In this document: piece after piece, positions 54,021-64,000 of the stretch
How positions within the stretch are numbered: position 1 is the stretch's first letter
How the letters are laid out: each line of letters starts with the position of its first letter
Source of the DNA: Isochrysis galbana
Lineage: Eukaryota > Haptophyta > Isochrysidales > Isochrysidaceae
NCBI GenBank assembly: GCA_018136815.1
Contig: CM030940.1
Location: 142,701 to 206,700, forward strand
Direction: 5' to 3'
Length of the DNA stretch: 64,000 bases
Made by a program: the position numbers and the translations under genes
Notes under the pieces: generated by a model
What the model was told of the DNA's origin: nothing
Databases searched by the model: none
The model's input: only the letters and a program-made list of their open reading frames with translations

Positions 54021-56056
54021 TCACGGAACGCATAGGAACCCGCTGGCAGACCGAACAAGGAAGAGAATGCCGACAAGAGAGCGACGGGGCGACGGACGAT
54101 CCGACGGGGCGACAGTTACGCACAGGAATAAGGAGGGAATCTTTCGAAAACCCTTAAGTGATTTGATGAAGACCGAAGTAAAATAGCGCCACGATATAAT
54201 TCAACGGCCAACACCTGAGGGGGAATCAGGGTCACACATGGGGGCGGTTCCTTGCACCGGCGATACTTGATCGCGCGACTTAGCCTAAAACGCGAGGAGC
54301 ACACAAGGAGGTAAGCCCGGTGAGTGAGGGGCAAGCAGGCGGCAAGGGAGGCGACAAAGGAGGCGAGGGCAACAAGGGCGAATGGACGAATGTAGGATCC
54401 TGCGACGGTGACTAGTGACTAGCCTGCAAGGAGGGGACATAGAAACGCAGACAACTTCTAAAACAAAAAGGTCGATCGCGGATGCGACACCCCCTTGCTA
54501 GAATTCGAGCGTCCACGCGAGGGAAACAACGAAAGGGAAAGATAAAAACAGAACAAGGTGAGTAGGCGGAGGCAAACGGAAGAAAGCGAGAAGGATCGAG
54601 AAACGACGAGAAGCAACGAGAATATCGACAAGAATATCAACGAGGAAGGAGACGGAACGCACAGGAACCCGCTGGCAGACCGAACAAGGAAGAGAATGCC
54701 GACAAGAGAGCGACGGGGCGACGGACGATCCGACGGGGCGACAGTTACGCACAGGAATAAGGAGGGAATCTTTCGAAAACCCTTAAGTGATTTGATGAAG
54801 ACCGAAGTAAAATAGCGCCACGATATAATTCAACGGCCAACACCTGAGGGGGAATCAGGGTCACACATGGGGGCGGTTCCTTGCACCGGCGATACCTGAT
54901 CGCGCGACTTAGCCTAAAACGCGAGGACAACCTACTTTTATAAGTGGGGGTCAATGGGGGCCTCGCGCCCCCCTCTCTCCATCGCGGACACCCCCCGGGG
55001 TGGGCCCGTACAATCAACCCCAGCCCCTGCCCTTTGGCAGGGGCTGGGCAATCAACACTCTGGCCCAGACCCCTAGTGGGCGCGGGCCGAGACTCGCACT
55101 CCCACGCCCAGCATGGGCCTGCCCTCGAGCTGACTCCCCCCCCTCCCCTAGTCGCCAGGCATACAGAGGCCACTGGGAGGCTCCAATGGCCAGCGTGGCA
55201 AGCGTGGGAGAGGCAGGGGGGGCCAGGGGCTGAGCCCCAGCCTCCACTGCCCCCTGAGCTGCCCTTGCTGGCCCTCTGGGAGCCCCCAAAGGCCCTCTGA
55301 GAGCAGGCCGTGGCGCGCCGCATGGCGACGCGCCGCAGGGAGAGGGGCGGAGGAGAATGGAGAGAGGGAGAGGGGGGAATTTGCGCCCCCCCCCGATGGA
55401 GTGCGGTAAGAAACGGGCCCCGTTTGCGTTAGCAAACGGGCGAAGGGGGGCGGCTGGCGACAGGAGGGGCGAGAAGAAGGGAGTGGCTCAAGACGTCCCT
55501 GTGGCAGGTATCGGGGGGCGCAGTCATTTATTTCTTCGAGGACTGCTCGCGGCGCGAGCTGAAAGGGCCGTTCTGCTTCACGATGAGAGGTCCCTCCCCC
55601 CCCCCCCGGTGTTTTTCCCCGGAGAGTCGGCAGGCGTCGACCGGTCCGCCTCAATGGGTTTTCCCTCATTGTAACTTGTGGGGAGTTATAATGTGAGCCG
55701 GGGGTTTGCGAGGGGGGAGATTTGAAGGGATGCATATGTGTATGTGTCTGTGCCATCACTTCAAGGCGTGCGGGCAAGTGCGCTGAGGGGTGTCGTGATA
55801 GTACCGGGCTAGTGGGAGTAGTGGTACTAACGCTCAGTTGTTTTATTATAGCCTAAAACGCGAGGAGCACACAAGGAGGTAAGCCCGGTGAGTGAGGGGC
55901 AAGCAGGCGGCAAGGGAGGCGACAAAGGAGGCGAGGGCAACAAGGGCGAATGGACGAATGTAGGATCCTGCGACGGTGACTAGTGACGAGCCTGCAAGGA
56001 GGGGACATAGAAACGCAGACAACTTCTAAAACAAAAAGGTCGATCGCGGATGCGAC
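54021..56056 (+). repeat. tandem segmental duplication, second copy split by a retroposon
   Basis: 54021-54298 equals 54651-54927, and 54285-54488 equals 55852-56056, nearly base for base. A unit of about 630 bp was therefore duplicated, and the second copy was later interrupted at 54928. The function of the unit is not recognised; its right part ends in the 17-mer GTCGATCGCGGATGCGA. Confidence 0.9.
54928..55849 (+). mobile_element. short LINE-like element with 17-bp target duplication
   Basis: 922 bp between perfect AGCCTAAAACGCGAGGA (54911-54927 and 55850-55866). 5' end CAACCTACTT-TTAT-AAGTGGG (hairpin 54931-54948 with one G-T wobble), GGTCAATGG, a second G5/C5 hairpin, and CAGCCCCTGCC..GGCAGGGGCTG (55020-55049). 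3' end ACTAACGCTCAGTTGTTTTATTAT. The undisturbed target is at 54282-54298. No reverse transcriptase. Confidence 0.9.
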
Positions 56057-56534
56057 AAGGACTCCCTGCCGCGGCGAGCGCAAGCACCCTTCCCCCTTAT
56101 GCCACCCAGCTCTTCACTAGCTTACTACCTGCGCTAGCCGGAGCACCCCTCCCTCCACACTCAGACAGCCCCCCACGCAAAGATCCTGTTCTGGTCTCGC
56201 AGGCAAGGGGGCCTAATGGGAGGGAGAGGAGCAACTCCTCCAAGAGGAGCTTTGGGGAAGGAGATGTTGGAGTGGGGGCGCTATACCCTTTCGCTAGGCA
56301 TGGGCAGCGACGCCGCCTCAACACATGTCCTCCCTCTGGTCTTGAGTCGAAATTTTTGGTGTTTGAAACCGAGGGCGAGGGGGTTTGTGCTTCTTGGGTT
56401 GGTTGTAGTGGGATGAGGGAGTGGGAGGTGGAGTGAAGTGTTGAAAGAGGGCCCAAGGCAGGGCACTGAGTTGTAGGTACTTGTGGCCCACAAGCGTGGG
56501 GTGAAAACGGGAAGTGTATCAACATCAACATGTG
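56057..56534 (+). repeat. repeat X, copy without the LINE
   Basis: 56057-56280 matches 13957-14178 and continues without a break into the match with 20745-20984. Only one copy of GAGTGGGGGCGC is present (56270-56281). Confidence 0.88.
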
Positions 56535-56718
56535 CCTACATGTGAAACACAGCCAAACTTAGAAAAAAAACAGCAAAAACAGTATGTTTTTTGCCGTCGA
56601 AATAAAACAGTGTAAAAAACAGATGTGCGGGGTAGGGGGGCCGCCCGAAATAAAACAGCGAAAAACATATGTTTTGGGCCTCCGAAAAAAAACACTGTTC
56701 CTGTGTTTCACATGTAGG
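56535..56718. mobile_element. MITE family 2 (hAT-like, 8-bp TSD)
   Basis: 184 bp, termini CCTACATGTGAAACACAG and inverse, flanked by AACATGTG (56527-56534, 56719-56726). Interior A-rich with AAAACAGTGTAAAAAACAG-type motifs. The same repeat at 20978-20996 is uninterrupted. Its ends resemble family 1 (CCTANATGKGAAAYAC). Confidence 0.88.
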
Positions 56719-56742
56719 AACATGTGTCTTGAATGGAAATTT

Positions 56743-56880
56743 GAAAAACTATTGTTATAGTTTTAGCGATGGAGCGCGCGCCGACCGCTCCCACCTCCCA
56801 GTCCCCCGCCGCCACGACGCCCCACCGGGGCCGCCCCAAGCCGCCGGAGCCGAAGCGCTCACAGGCCGCCGCCTGTTTTC
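56743..56880 (+). mobile_element. LINE-B 5' fragment
   Basis: Hairpin AACTAT-TGTT-ATAGTT (56747-56762) and ATG 56769, about 97% identical to 33350-33470. It stops abruptly at 56880 and is followed by a right end of MITE family 1 (56896-56922). Confidence 0.75.
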
Positions 56881-56975
56881 CGCCTTCGTAGAAAAACGGT
56901 GAATACGTTTCTCCCATCTAGGACCTAAAATAATACTACTAGTAGTGTCAATAAAAGAAGAGACAGTGTGGCGCG

Positions 56976-58464
56976 ATGCGCGGCGGCGGCGGCGGCGGCG
57001 GCGGCGTCTGTTCGTGGGTTTGTATCGGTACTCTGCTCGTTCTGGGCGGCGCGACGCTGCACTCTCGCTGGGTATCGTGGTCAAACTCGGAGCGCGGTGC
57101 CTCGTGGCTTGCAGCATTCTCCGCGCACGCTCGCCCTCCCAGCCACGCATCACATTCGTACAATGCCTCTCTCTCCTCTCTCTCCACTTTCCCCTCTCTC
57201 TCCTCGTCCTCCTCGCGCCACGTGCCGCCCCTCGTGCCGATGAGTCTAGCCGGATCATTTATGGCCGACAGGCGGCGACGTGGCTTACGGCGATGGGCCA
57301 GCCGGCCGTTGCAGAGAGGGGGGATCATTGTCGGCTCGCACTCAGCACTCGGTATGCAGGTGAGAGAAGGAGAGAGCAGTGGCCCTGTGACGAGTCAGAA
57401 AGTGGGTAGATGGTCGGGTGAGTGGTTGGATTCGTGCTAGCAGGGGGCGCTGGAGGGGCGGGCAAGGAGGCGGTATACGGCTCTATGCGAGGCTGCGGGA
57501 TTGGGTGGGAGGACAGGCATGAGCAAGAGGCAAGGAGGCAAAGACCAAACAGTTAGGCAAAGGCAAGATGAAGGGTCAAGGGGGGGGCTAACAGATGGAG
57601 AAGGTCCTGGAAAGTATCCCGGACTAGCATGCGCAGACAGGCAGGGAGCAAAGATGGGGAATGGGCCTGTGCCTGCGGAGGTAGGCACATAGTCAAAACA
57701 TCGAGGCATGGGCTACGGCGTGAGGACAGCATGCGAAGCAGCAAAAGCGAGGAGCTTCAAGTCAGAGGTCCGCATACGACGAGCCCTTGATTCCAGCCTT
57801 GGTCGCTGACATGCAGGTACTCCGCCGCGTCTTTGGCGCTCTATGCGCGCGGCCGCGACTTGCCCTTTCCTGCGAAGGCCGTTCACCTGATTCGGATCGC
57901 GCTCGGAAGCTCCGTAGAGCTGGCATCTCCACCGTCCGCTTCGAGAGGGGAGCAGCACGGCTGCGCGCCGCGCTGCGCGCTGCGTCAACCGTTCCTGAGC
58001 CCCGGGCCGGCACCGCCGCGAGCGCGAGAGCAGCACCCACGCGGGTGGTCGTGCTGCTGTGGGACCCACTCGAGAGCTGCGTCGCTGAGTGGCGCCGTGC
58101 CCAATCCAACGCCTCGCTGCTCGAGCGATGCATTGAGCTTGACCTCGAAGCTGTTGGACCGCTTCTGCGCAGCGTCGCCAAGTGGCGTGACCGCGGGCTT
58201 GTGCTCCGGCTGAGTGACATCTCGGGCTCAGAGGGGATCGCGCTGGCCAAGTGGCGTCAGATGTTCCATTTCCTCGGTCTGCACGAGAAAGGCGTGCACC
58301 TCGCTTCAATTGCCTCTTCCGCCGCACGGAATGACCGCGAGGGCGCGCTCAAGTCCAAGGTCCGCAACACAAACGCGCCTGCATGGGCGCGTGAGGTGAT
58401 CCGGGCCAATGCAACGCTCAGCACGGCGTTGCGCCGGTTGAGACGAGAGCTGGCGTCAGTCTGA
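56976..58464 (+). CDS. divergent sulfotransferase-like type II membrane protein
   Basis: Two exons (56976-57359, 57817-58464; GT-AG, phase 0), 343 residues. An N-terminal poly-Gly stretch from a GGC repeat precedes one hydrophobic helix (CSWVCIGTLLVLGGATL), as in Golgi type II enzymes, with an NAS glycosylation site after it. GGIIVGSHSALGMQ|VLRRVFGALC sits where the 5'-phosphosulfate loop is expected; RVVVLLWDPLESCVAEWRRA resembles the 3'-phosphate motif (R/D-P..S..R); LVLRLSDIS..WRQMFHFLGL resembles the C-terminal R.ED..FLGL block. The loop lacks the usual Lys/Gly-Thr-Thr, so activity is uncertain. Assignment rests on motif order, not on strong identity. Confidence 0.55.
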
Positions 58465-59270
58465 GGTATCCCAAGTCTTTACCCTGCGATCCCAACCTCC
58501 GCCCAGTCACCGTGCCTGCCGAGGCGGAACAAGCCAAATGGACGAGCGCCGCGCCGGGCAGACGACGAATCGGAGGTCCAGGTATCCCACGGCTGACCGT
58601 GCGCGTCCATTGTATAAGTGACGGGTTTGCATCGGCGGCCTTGTATTGAGAATCGGTTGTCCCTTGGGTGGGGACCTCTCGTTAGGCTCGTTTTTGAGGT
58701 CATTTTGTTTAGGTGTGAATGATTTGGTTCCGTCTACTCTTCCGTCCTCCAACGAAATTGATACTTGTTTCACCCATTGGGGGGGGGGGGGGGGGGGCAT
58801 GAGAACCCCTCCCGCCCCCTCTCTACCCCTCCCCTGCTGTGGAGGAGGACCCCCCACCCTCCGGCATTCCGCAAGGCATGCCAAGAGCATATTCCGCCCC
58901 ATTGACTGACCCAATTTCTTCCCCACAGGTTCGCCTCTTTGCTCGCTCTGGCCTGCCGCGGCCAGCCCATCGCTTCAGCCCCTCCTCCCCGCCTGGTCGA
59001 CAGGCAGACAGTTGTGCAACGTGGGGACCATTTCAGGTCCCGAGGTCGCGTCCCGTCGAATCTGGAATATGGTAGGGCGGTTAAACAGAAAAAGGAGCCT
59101 TTTTACTTTTTTAAGTACTAATATTGGGGGGTCGACATTTTTGACCGTGAGCGGAAAGCCCCGGCGAAAGCGGGTCGGAGGGTCTCCCGGCCTTTTCAGA
59201 ATCCTCGTCCGAAAAGACGGTGCAAAGCCCCGTCTGAGCCCCTCCTCCCTAGTAGGCTCTATTCTGCATG
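58465..59270. other. intergenic with decayed retroposon leaders
   Basis: 58740-58850 resembles the G-run leader seen at 13258 (CACCCATTGG plus about 19 G). 59085-59270 has TACTT-TTTT-AAGTA, CTAATATTGGGGGG and GACCGTGAGCGGAAAGCCCC, shared inverted with 63295-63176 and partly with 62370-62430. No host gene. Confidence 0.5.
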
Positions 59271-60229
59271 CCCGGGGGTAACCGTGCCTGGGGAACGCTG
59301 ACGCGCGTCGCACAGCGCGACCTCTGTGGCACTTTTGTGGTCGACGTCGATTTCGCACGAGCGCGAAAACATTTTTGGGTTTGTGTGTCGAATGGCGTCG
59401 AAAATATATTTAAAATGTGGATATTTCTTATGAAGATTCTGCCAAATATACCCATTTCCAGTAGAATACCCTGCAAAGATCGCGTCCCTCGTGTGTTCTC
59501 CCTCGCCCCGTCCGACGTCATTCCCGCAGACGCCTCGCCCGTGCCATGTAATGAGATCTTTCAAGACATCTCCACACCTCCGTCGCCCCCCCCTTCTCTC
59601 CCCACACGCCACACTGCCGAAGCCCAAGCCCAAACACCAGAAGCCCACAATTCCATATGCTCTCTGCTCTCCCTCCTCACTCCCACTTAACCACTCACAA
59701 TATAGATGGGCGAAAACATACCTTCTCCCTACCCGCGTCATCGGAGAGGTGCGCTGCAATGGGCGTTGAACATTTTCCGCTTGCGACCGCCGCTGCCCGG
59801 AGCGCAAACTCGATCCCCGACGAGCTTCACCCCCTGTCGCACCCTCGAGACAGTCACAGACTCAGCTTTCATCCGAAACATACTAGAGGGCCGGGGGCTC
59901 GGAAGCGGTCGCGGCACGCTCCAAACGTCAAACCATAGCATATCTATAACAAGATGTTTTTCACATTCTTTGTAAAAACAGATATTTGTGCCCTGTAAAT
60001 TGAGTCGATAGCAAGAGCAGTTTGACATTTCTCGCCCGAGTATAAAGGGTCTCACATGCTATAGTAGTATATCCGTGGCATATCTACCCCGCATGCTCCC
60101 GACATATGATTGTCTGAGCACAATGATAGCCCGCGTGTGCACGCGGAGAAATAATGGATTCTGGTGGATGCGGCGACCTGAGGCTAGTTCGACAAACAAG
60201 TGACGTGTGTGAAACAAAGCGTGGAGCAC
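59271..60229. other. intergenic; AT-richer coding-like patch
   Basis: On the minus strand 59500-59260 reads about 75 residues of ordinary composition (AIFAGYSTGNGYIWQNLHKK.. KMFSRSCEIDVDHKSATEV) with a stop near 59259, but no recognised domain or start. The rest shows nothing; 60000-60229 is the 3' flank of the next gene. Confidence 0.35.
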
Positions 60230-61801
60230 TCAATAATTCTCTGCGGAAAGTTCGTCGAGAATGGCCTCCTCGAGCTCGGGCCAGGTAAAGTAGGACACGG
60301 GCGTAGTAGAAAAGTCCTCAAGCGCGTCCTCCTCGTAAAAAGAAGGGGGTGCTGAACGGCTGCTGGGCTCCGTCAGCTCCATAAGGGATAAATAGGGCGC
60401 CGCTGAGCCAGTTGTACACGCGGCACAGGCTAAAGCGCCTCCTTGTGCCTGCGGCTCAACACGCCACGGCTGGGTCGCTTGCACATCCAGCGTGCGTATC
60501 GGTGTGGAAGGCGATGCAAGATGCGCCAAATAGGCGCTCCCCACCTGACGCAGCTTGGATACAAACTTGTCGCACAGCTCGCGCCCGCCACCGGCAGCCT
60601 GCTCGGTGCGGCATACAACGTACTCTTGCTCGAGCTGTCGGCCAGTGTCGCGGTAGATGCCTTGATCCATTGCGCTGAAGAAGAGGTTAGACTCGGGCAG
60701 CCAGGCCTTTCGAGATGGCTTCACAGGCAACGAGGCGATCAGCTGCTCCCACGCATCGCGCGCTTGTAATAATCGGGCTTCATTGTCGTGTGAATCATCG
60801 CGTGCGTCGGCATGACCGCTGTCCAATGCTGCGCACCTCCCCATTTGATGTCCATCACGTGGGCCTGGACTCGTTCGGACGGCACTGGAGACGGCCATCA
60901 TCGACGGCTGGGTGGTCACCATCACCGGCTTAGGTTTGGATTGGAGATATGGTGAAGCCGAACTTTTTGATCGCCCGGTGATATCAGCCGGTGCTGACGT
61001 GATTGGGAAAGTCGCCACAGGCATGGGGGTGGGACGGCAATCGATGTGGTACCCTAAGGTTGCGCAATCTCCTCGATACTCCTCTTTTGGAGGGAAGCAG
61101 ACTGCTTCGGCCTCGGCAGACCCATTGATGGTCCAGTCCCGCCTTGGATCGTCAAACGAACGGATGCATGCGGACTTGGCATCGAGAGCTTGCACAGCGC
61201 TGGTGGACAACCGCTTGCGCCCCTTGCTCATCTTGACTTCTGCGTACAGATTTGCTGCGACTTGCATCGACCAATCATTGTATGCCCCGCAAGAGGCGCG
61301 CTTGTCGTGCGACTCGGATATCAGAAACGGTGAAGCTCGGCTACTACGATTGTCCAGGTCGATGGCCTGTCGAATATGGCCGAGACGGTTGAGCTTGTGT
61401 GGCTCGGGGACGGCTCTCTTGATGCTGGAGTAGGTGGACAGTCGGCTCGGCGACATGGTCGCTCGCGGGCCGCCCGACAGGGACTGTGAAGAGCCATTGC
61501 AAATCTTTTGGAGACAACGTGACTGCTCCAGCCCCTCAGCGCGGTCAGCCTCGACCAGCTGGCTGCTGGCGCCATCCGCACAGAGCAAGGCGTCGAGGTG
61601 GTGCAGCCAGTCGGAGTCCTCTTGGGGAAGGGGCTCGAGGCGGGGGTCACGATCGTGGTGGTGAAGCGGCTCCCACTGCATCGACGCTCTCTGAGGCGAG
61701 ACGCTCAGGCTCCGGTCCGCGTTGAGGTCGAGGGACATCCTCCTCCTCCCTCCCCTTCCCCCTGTCCCCCCTTCCCCTTCCCCAGCCGGGAAGAACGGCA
61801 T
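60230..61801 (-). CDS. unrecognised 523-residue protein
   Basis: Single open frame; ATG 61738 (MSLDLNADRS) is a better-looking start than 61801, which begins in Gly/Arg-rich sequence. Ser/Ala/Arg-rich and mostly disordered in appearance, with an acidic, aromatic C-terminus (FYEEDALEDFSTTPVSYF then TWPELEEAILDEL) that looks like a short binding helix or activation-type tail. A middle stretch (ARDAWEQLIASLPVKPSRKAWLPESN; then RELCDKFVSKLRQVGSAYLAH) is probably folded. No transmembrane segment, signal or known motif. Codon use matches host genes and composition is not repetitive, so a real gene is likely; a role in regulation is only a guess. Confidence 0.6.
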   Translation of the reverse strand: MPFFPAGEGEGGTGGRGGRRRMSLDLNADRSLSVSPQRASMQWEPLHHHDRDPRLEPLPQEDSDWLHHLDALLCADGASSQLVEADRAEGLEQSRCLQKICNGSSQSLSGGPRATMSPSRLSTYSSIKRAVPEPHKLNRLGHIRQAIDLDNRSSRASPFLISESHDKRASCGAYNDWSMQVAANLYAEVKMSKGRKRLSTSAVQALDAKSACIRSFDDPRRDWTINGSAEAEAVCFPPKEEYRGDCATLGYHIDCRPTPMPVATFPITSAPADITGRSKSSASPYLQSKPKPVMVTTQPSMMAVSSAVRTSPGPRDGHQMGRCAALDSGHADARDDSHDNEARLLQARDAWEQLIASLPVKPSRKAWLPESNLFFSAMDQGIYRDTGRQLEQEYVVCRTEQAAGGGRELCDKFVSKLRQVGSAYLAHLASPSTPIRTLDVQATQPWRVEPQAQGGALACAACTTGSAAPYLSLMELTEPSSRSAPPSFYEEDALEDFSTTPVSYFTWPELEEAILDELSAENY

Positions 61802-62088
61802 ATATCCGCAGATACTCGCACGAATTCCCTATGTAAAGGCGGGCGACCGACGAGTTGGCGCCGCCGCCGCGTTGTCTTCGATTCCCTCGCGGAGATCCGA
61901 CCGAGGCGCACTCGATCCCACGGACTCCGGTCCCTCGAGGCGATGGGGGAGGATGGAACGCTCGTCGGCGTCTCATGCACCTCGGCCGATCTCGGCCACC
62001 GCCCCACCGGGATCGAGCTCGAGCACCTTGTTGGCGCGATGAAATGTTGCAATAAGATCTCAGCGGCTGACGAGGCGGTGCGCGAGGG

Positions 62089-62158
<70 letters not shown>

Positions 62159-62369
62159 ACACACACACACACCACCCCGTGCGCAATCCGCAACTCAATG
62201 AGGCGCAGGCGTTTGTTTGGTGCTTGGGGTACAAGCGAGCGTTCGCGGTACAAGCGAACACTTGAGAACCTGGAACGCCCCTATTCGTGTCCCAAGGACG
62301 GCGTGCGAAAGACTCCTTTTGCGGAGCTCTGAAGCTTTGCAAGATGGTGCACGACGTTAGGGCGGTCAA
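61802..62369. other. intergenic with (CA)n microsatellite
   Basis: Upstream of the minus-strand gene. (CA)n of about 80 bp at 62090-62172. No gene recognised on either strand. Confidence 0.6.
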
Positions 62370-62940
62370 ACAGTGATTTATAACTTCTATCACTAACATG
62401 CGGGGGGGGCTGCATTTTTTGACCGTCCCCCCAAGCCCATAAAAACTCCTGGGGGGCTTACCTGCCTCCACGAAATATTGCCGAGCAAAATGGAAGACGG
62501 TGGGTTTTAGAAAGCGTTTTACCGCCCCCCTCGCCCCCCCTCTGTACTCGCGTTGGGGCTCTAATATGACAGAATTGGCGGTTGGCGGTCGCGCCGCGGG
62601 GACGATAAGATTCTTTAGGGGCCGTTGTTTCATGACACGCGATTCCCCCGAGATCCGTTCGCGCGATCGGGCGCCCGACCTTCATCCTTCATCAGGTGCC
62701 TAGAGCAGGGGCCTAAGTAAGGGAGAGATACGAAGAGGTCGCAAATTAAACCTAATTGCCCCCAAAAGCAGGCAAAAAAGCGCAGGGGAGATGGCAAATT
62801 AAACCAATTTGCGAGGCGCTTGGGAGGAAGAAAGGTGGGGAAACTTCCCTTTTCTTCGAGAGAAAGAAAGAGGACGCTCCACAACCCAAGATCCTAAGGG
62901 GTCCACGTGAAGCGTTTGACCGAGAACGAGAGAACGTAGA
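62370..62940. repeat. retroposon leader fragment and inverted copy of the 8.3-kb repeat
   Basis: 62380-62398 forms AGTGAT..ATCACT before CTAACATGCGGGGGGGG and TTTTTTGACCGTCCCCCC, related to 59100 and 63250. 62757-62940 matches 8263-8440 inverted. Confidence 0.55.
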
Positions 62941-63180
62941 GAATTATGACGATAGATGCCGAACGGGCCGCCTTGGAACTACAATTGTACGCATACCGAT
63001 ACCGCAATAACTTACCGGTTTCGGGTGTGCTCAATCTGAACTTGGCGATTTGGCGTATACCGCAATCGACGTTGTGCTTGTCCAAGTATATCACGCTAGT
63101 ATCACCTGTAATGGTGTCAGTTGGTGTCAACGTGAATGGACTCGGTGTACCATCAATACCCTCAAGGCATTTGTACGAGG
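62894..63180 (-). pseudogene. coding-like fragment with an LDKHNVDCG motif
   Basis: The minus strand 63180-62950 reads KCLEGIDGTPSPFTLT, GDTSVIYLDKHNVDCG, then IAKFRLSTPETGKLLRYRY and AYNCSS, a beta-strand-like unit bounded by cysteines. From memory, similar LD.H.V.CG..I..F.L.R....RY.Y.C units occur as repeats in proteins of large algal viruses and some protists; this was not verified here. It is AT-richer than host genes and runs into repeats on both sides. Confidence 0.3.
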
Positions 63181-63779
63181 AATCTGAAAAGGCCGGGAGA
63201 CCCTCCGACCGGTTTTCGCCGGGGCTTTCCGCTCACGGTCAAAAATGCGAACATGTCGACCCCCCCCCCCCCCCCAATGTTAGTACTTAAATAGCCCTGT
63301 GTGGCCGCCCTATCTTTGAGTCCCTGCTGTGCGGCTTCCGCGTACGACTTTTGCACAAATGCTGACAGTGGTTTGGAGGTCGTAAAGGCCCCAATGATTG
63401 ATTGTTGTGTGAAGTGCCCGCCCCCGAGGGGTGCACTGATGGTAGGAAATGCCCCCATGGTGGGTGGCAGCAGGGAGTTCTTGTTGGGTGGGCAGGTCGG
63501 AGGAGGCAGGCGGCAGAGTCAGACTCCAACTTTGTTGGTCTGCAGGAAACATGGCTCTGCCTGTTCCCGTTCCCTACTAGCTTTTGGGGCTGCTGGGGAG
63601 GAGAGGGGGGGGGGGGGGGCATGTCGACGTCGTTGTCGGGTGGGGCAGAGAGGCCTGCGAGCGCTTCGGCTCCGGCGGCTTGGGGCGGCCCCTGTGGGGC
63701 GTCGTGGCGGCGGGGGGCTGGGAGGTGGGAGCGGTCGGCGCGCGCTACATCGCTAAAACTATAACAATATATTTTCGAG
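63176..63779 (-). mobile_element. retroposon leader fragment and LINE-B 5' fragment
   Basis: 63779-63287 (minus) matches 33349-33737 with a decayed hairpin (AATATATTGTTATAGTT) and a first codon pair ATG TAG in place of ATG GAG, so the ORF start is dead. 63295-63176 repeats the 59.1-kb leader fragment with a G run of about 17. Confidence 0.7.
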
Positions 63780-63859
63780 ACAGCCAAGAGGAAACGCGGC
63801 GGGAAAGATTCTTATGGAAAGAGCGCGGGTCAGCCGGTCGGCCATTATACACGTAAGTA

Positions 63860-64000
63860 AGGAGTCGATCGCGGATGCGACACGGCAGCCTTTACGCAGA
63901 GGCTCGTCGGCCACGCGTGGACGGCCGCGTCGGTGAGCAGGCCCTGGTTCTCGATGCCGAGTTCGAGTGAGGGCGAATCCTGCGAGGGGCGGGTCGAGAT
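63860..64000. other. 17-mer copy and possible gene edge
   Basis: GTCGATCGCGGATGCGAC at 63863-63880 is the fifth copy in the window. Beyond it the minus strand is open (ELGIENQGLLTDAAVHAW) to the window end; too short to assign. Confidence 0.3.

Noticed and set aside
59100-59270. Separate gene suggested by the shared GACCGTGAGCGGAAAGCCCC segment at 59.1 and 63.2 kb
   Set aside because: The shared segment is short, G-run-led and occurs only with retroposon leaders; frames are interrupted.
62090-62172. ORFs through the (CA)n tract, including a 328-residue minus-strand frame
   Set aside because: Alternating Val-Cys or Thr-His from a dinucleotide repeat; flanking frame has no recognised content.

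Overview
The window is nuclear DNA of a GC-rich single-celled eukaryote, most likely a microalga. Host genes are split by GT-AG introns of about 85-490 bases. One gene encodes a large Ser-Pro-rich surface protein of the kind common in green algae and haptophytes. Intergenic DNA is loaded with CT/GA microsatellites, runs of C or G and retroposon debris. The sequence alone does not settle haptophyte versus green alga, so no species is named.

Host genes, left to right: the C-terminal part of an NDOR1/Tah18-like diflavin reductase (1-2300, +); a RecQ helicase (4567-7353, +); a NIPA-type magnesium transporter (11280-12817, +); an unrecognised AT-richer coiled-coil ORF (21422-22420, +); VPS54 of the GARP tethering complex with nine exons (24339-28266, +); a mitochondrial pyruvate carrier in which an MPC1-like and an MPC2-like domain share one polypeptide (31672-32942, +); a PP2C phosphatase (36824-38160, -); a Pro-rich single-pass surface protein (46094-49696, +); an FSH1/OVCA2-type serine hydrolase (52602-53384, -); a divergent sulfotransferase-like type II membrane protein (56976-58464, +); and an unrecognised 523-residue protein (60230-61801, -). 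These are unrelated housekeeping genes and form no operon or pathway cluster.

Between them lie mobile elements. A full-length APE-type LINE (14179-20730) has a 14-bp target duplication and a single-base frameshift. A second, 5'-truncated LINE lies at 40661-43019 (-). There are many LINE 5' or 3' fragments and two short LINE-like elements with 13- and 17-bp target duplications. Two families of short inverted-repeat elements have 8-bp target duplications, and a hAT transposase remnant sits nearby. A decayed Ty1/copia integrase region lies at 7360-8040 (-). Several insertions can be checked against empty copies of the same repeat inside this window.

The strongest observations are: (1) the fused MPC1-linker helix-MPC2 gene, whose predicted 3+1+3 layout resembles SWEET transporters; (2) a hairpin directly upstream of the first ATG in many LINE-type elements, where stem sequence changes but pairing is kept; (3) LINE 3' ends that finish in oligo(T), not oligo(A), on the coding strand; (4) filled/empty site pairs that date the insertions relative to segmental duplications.
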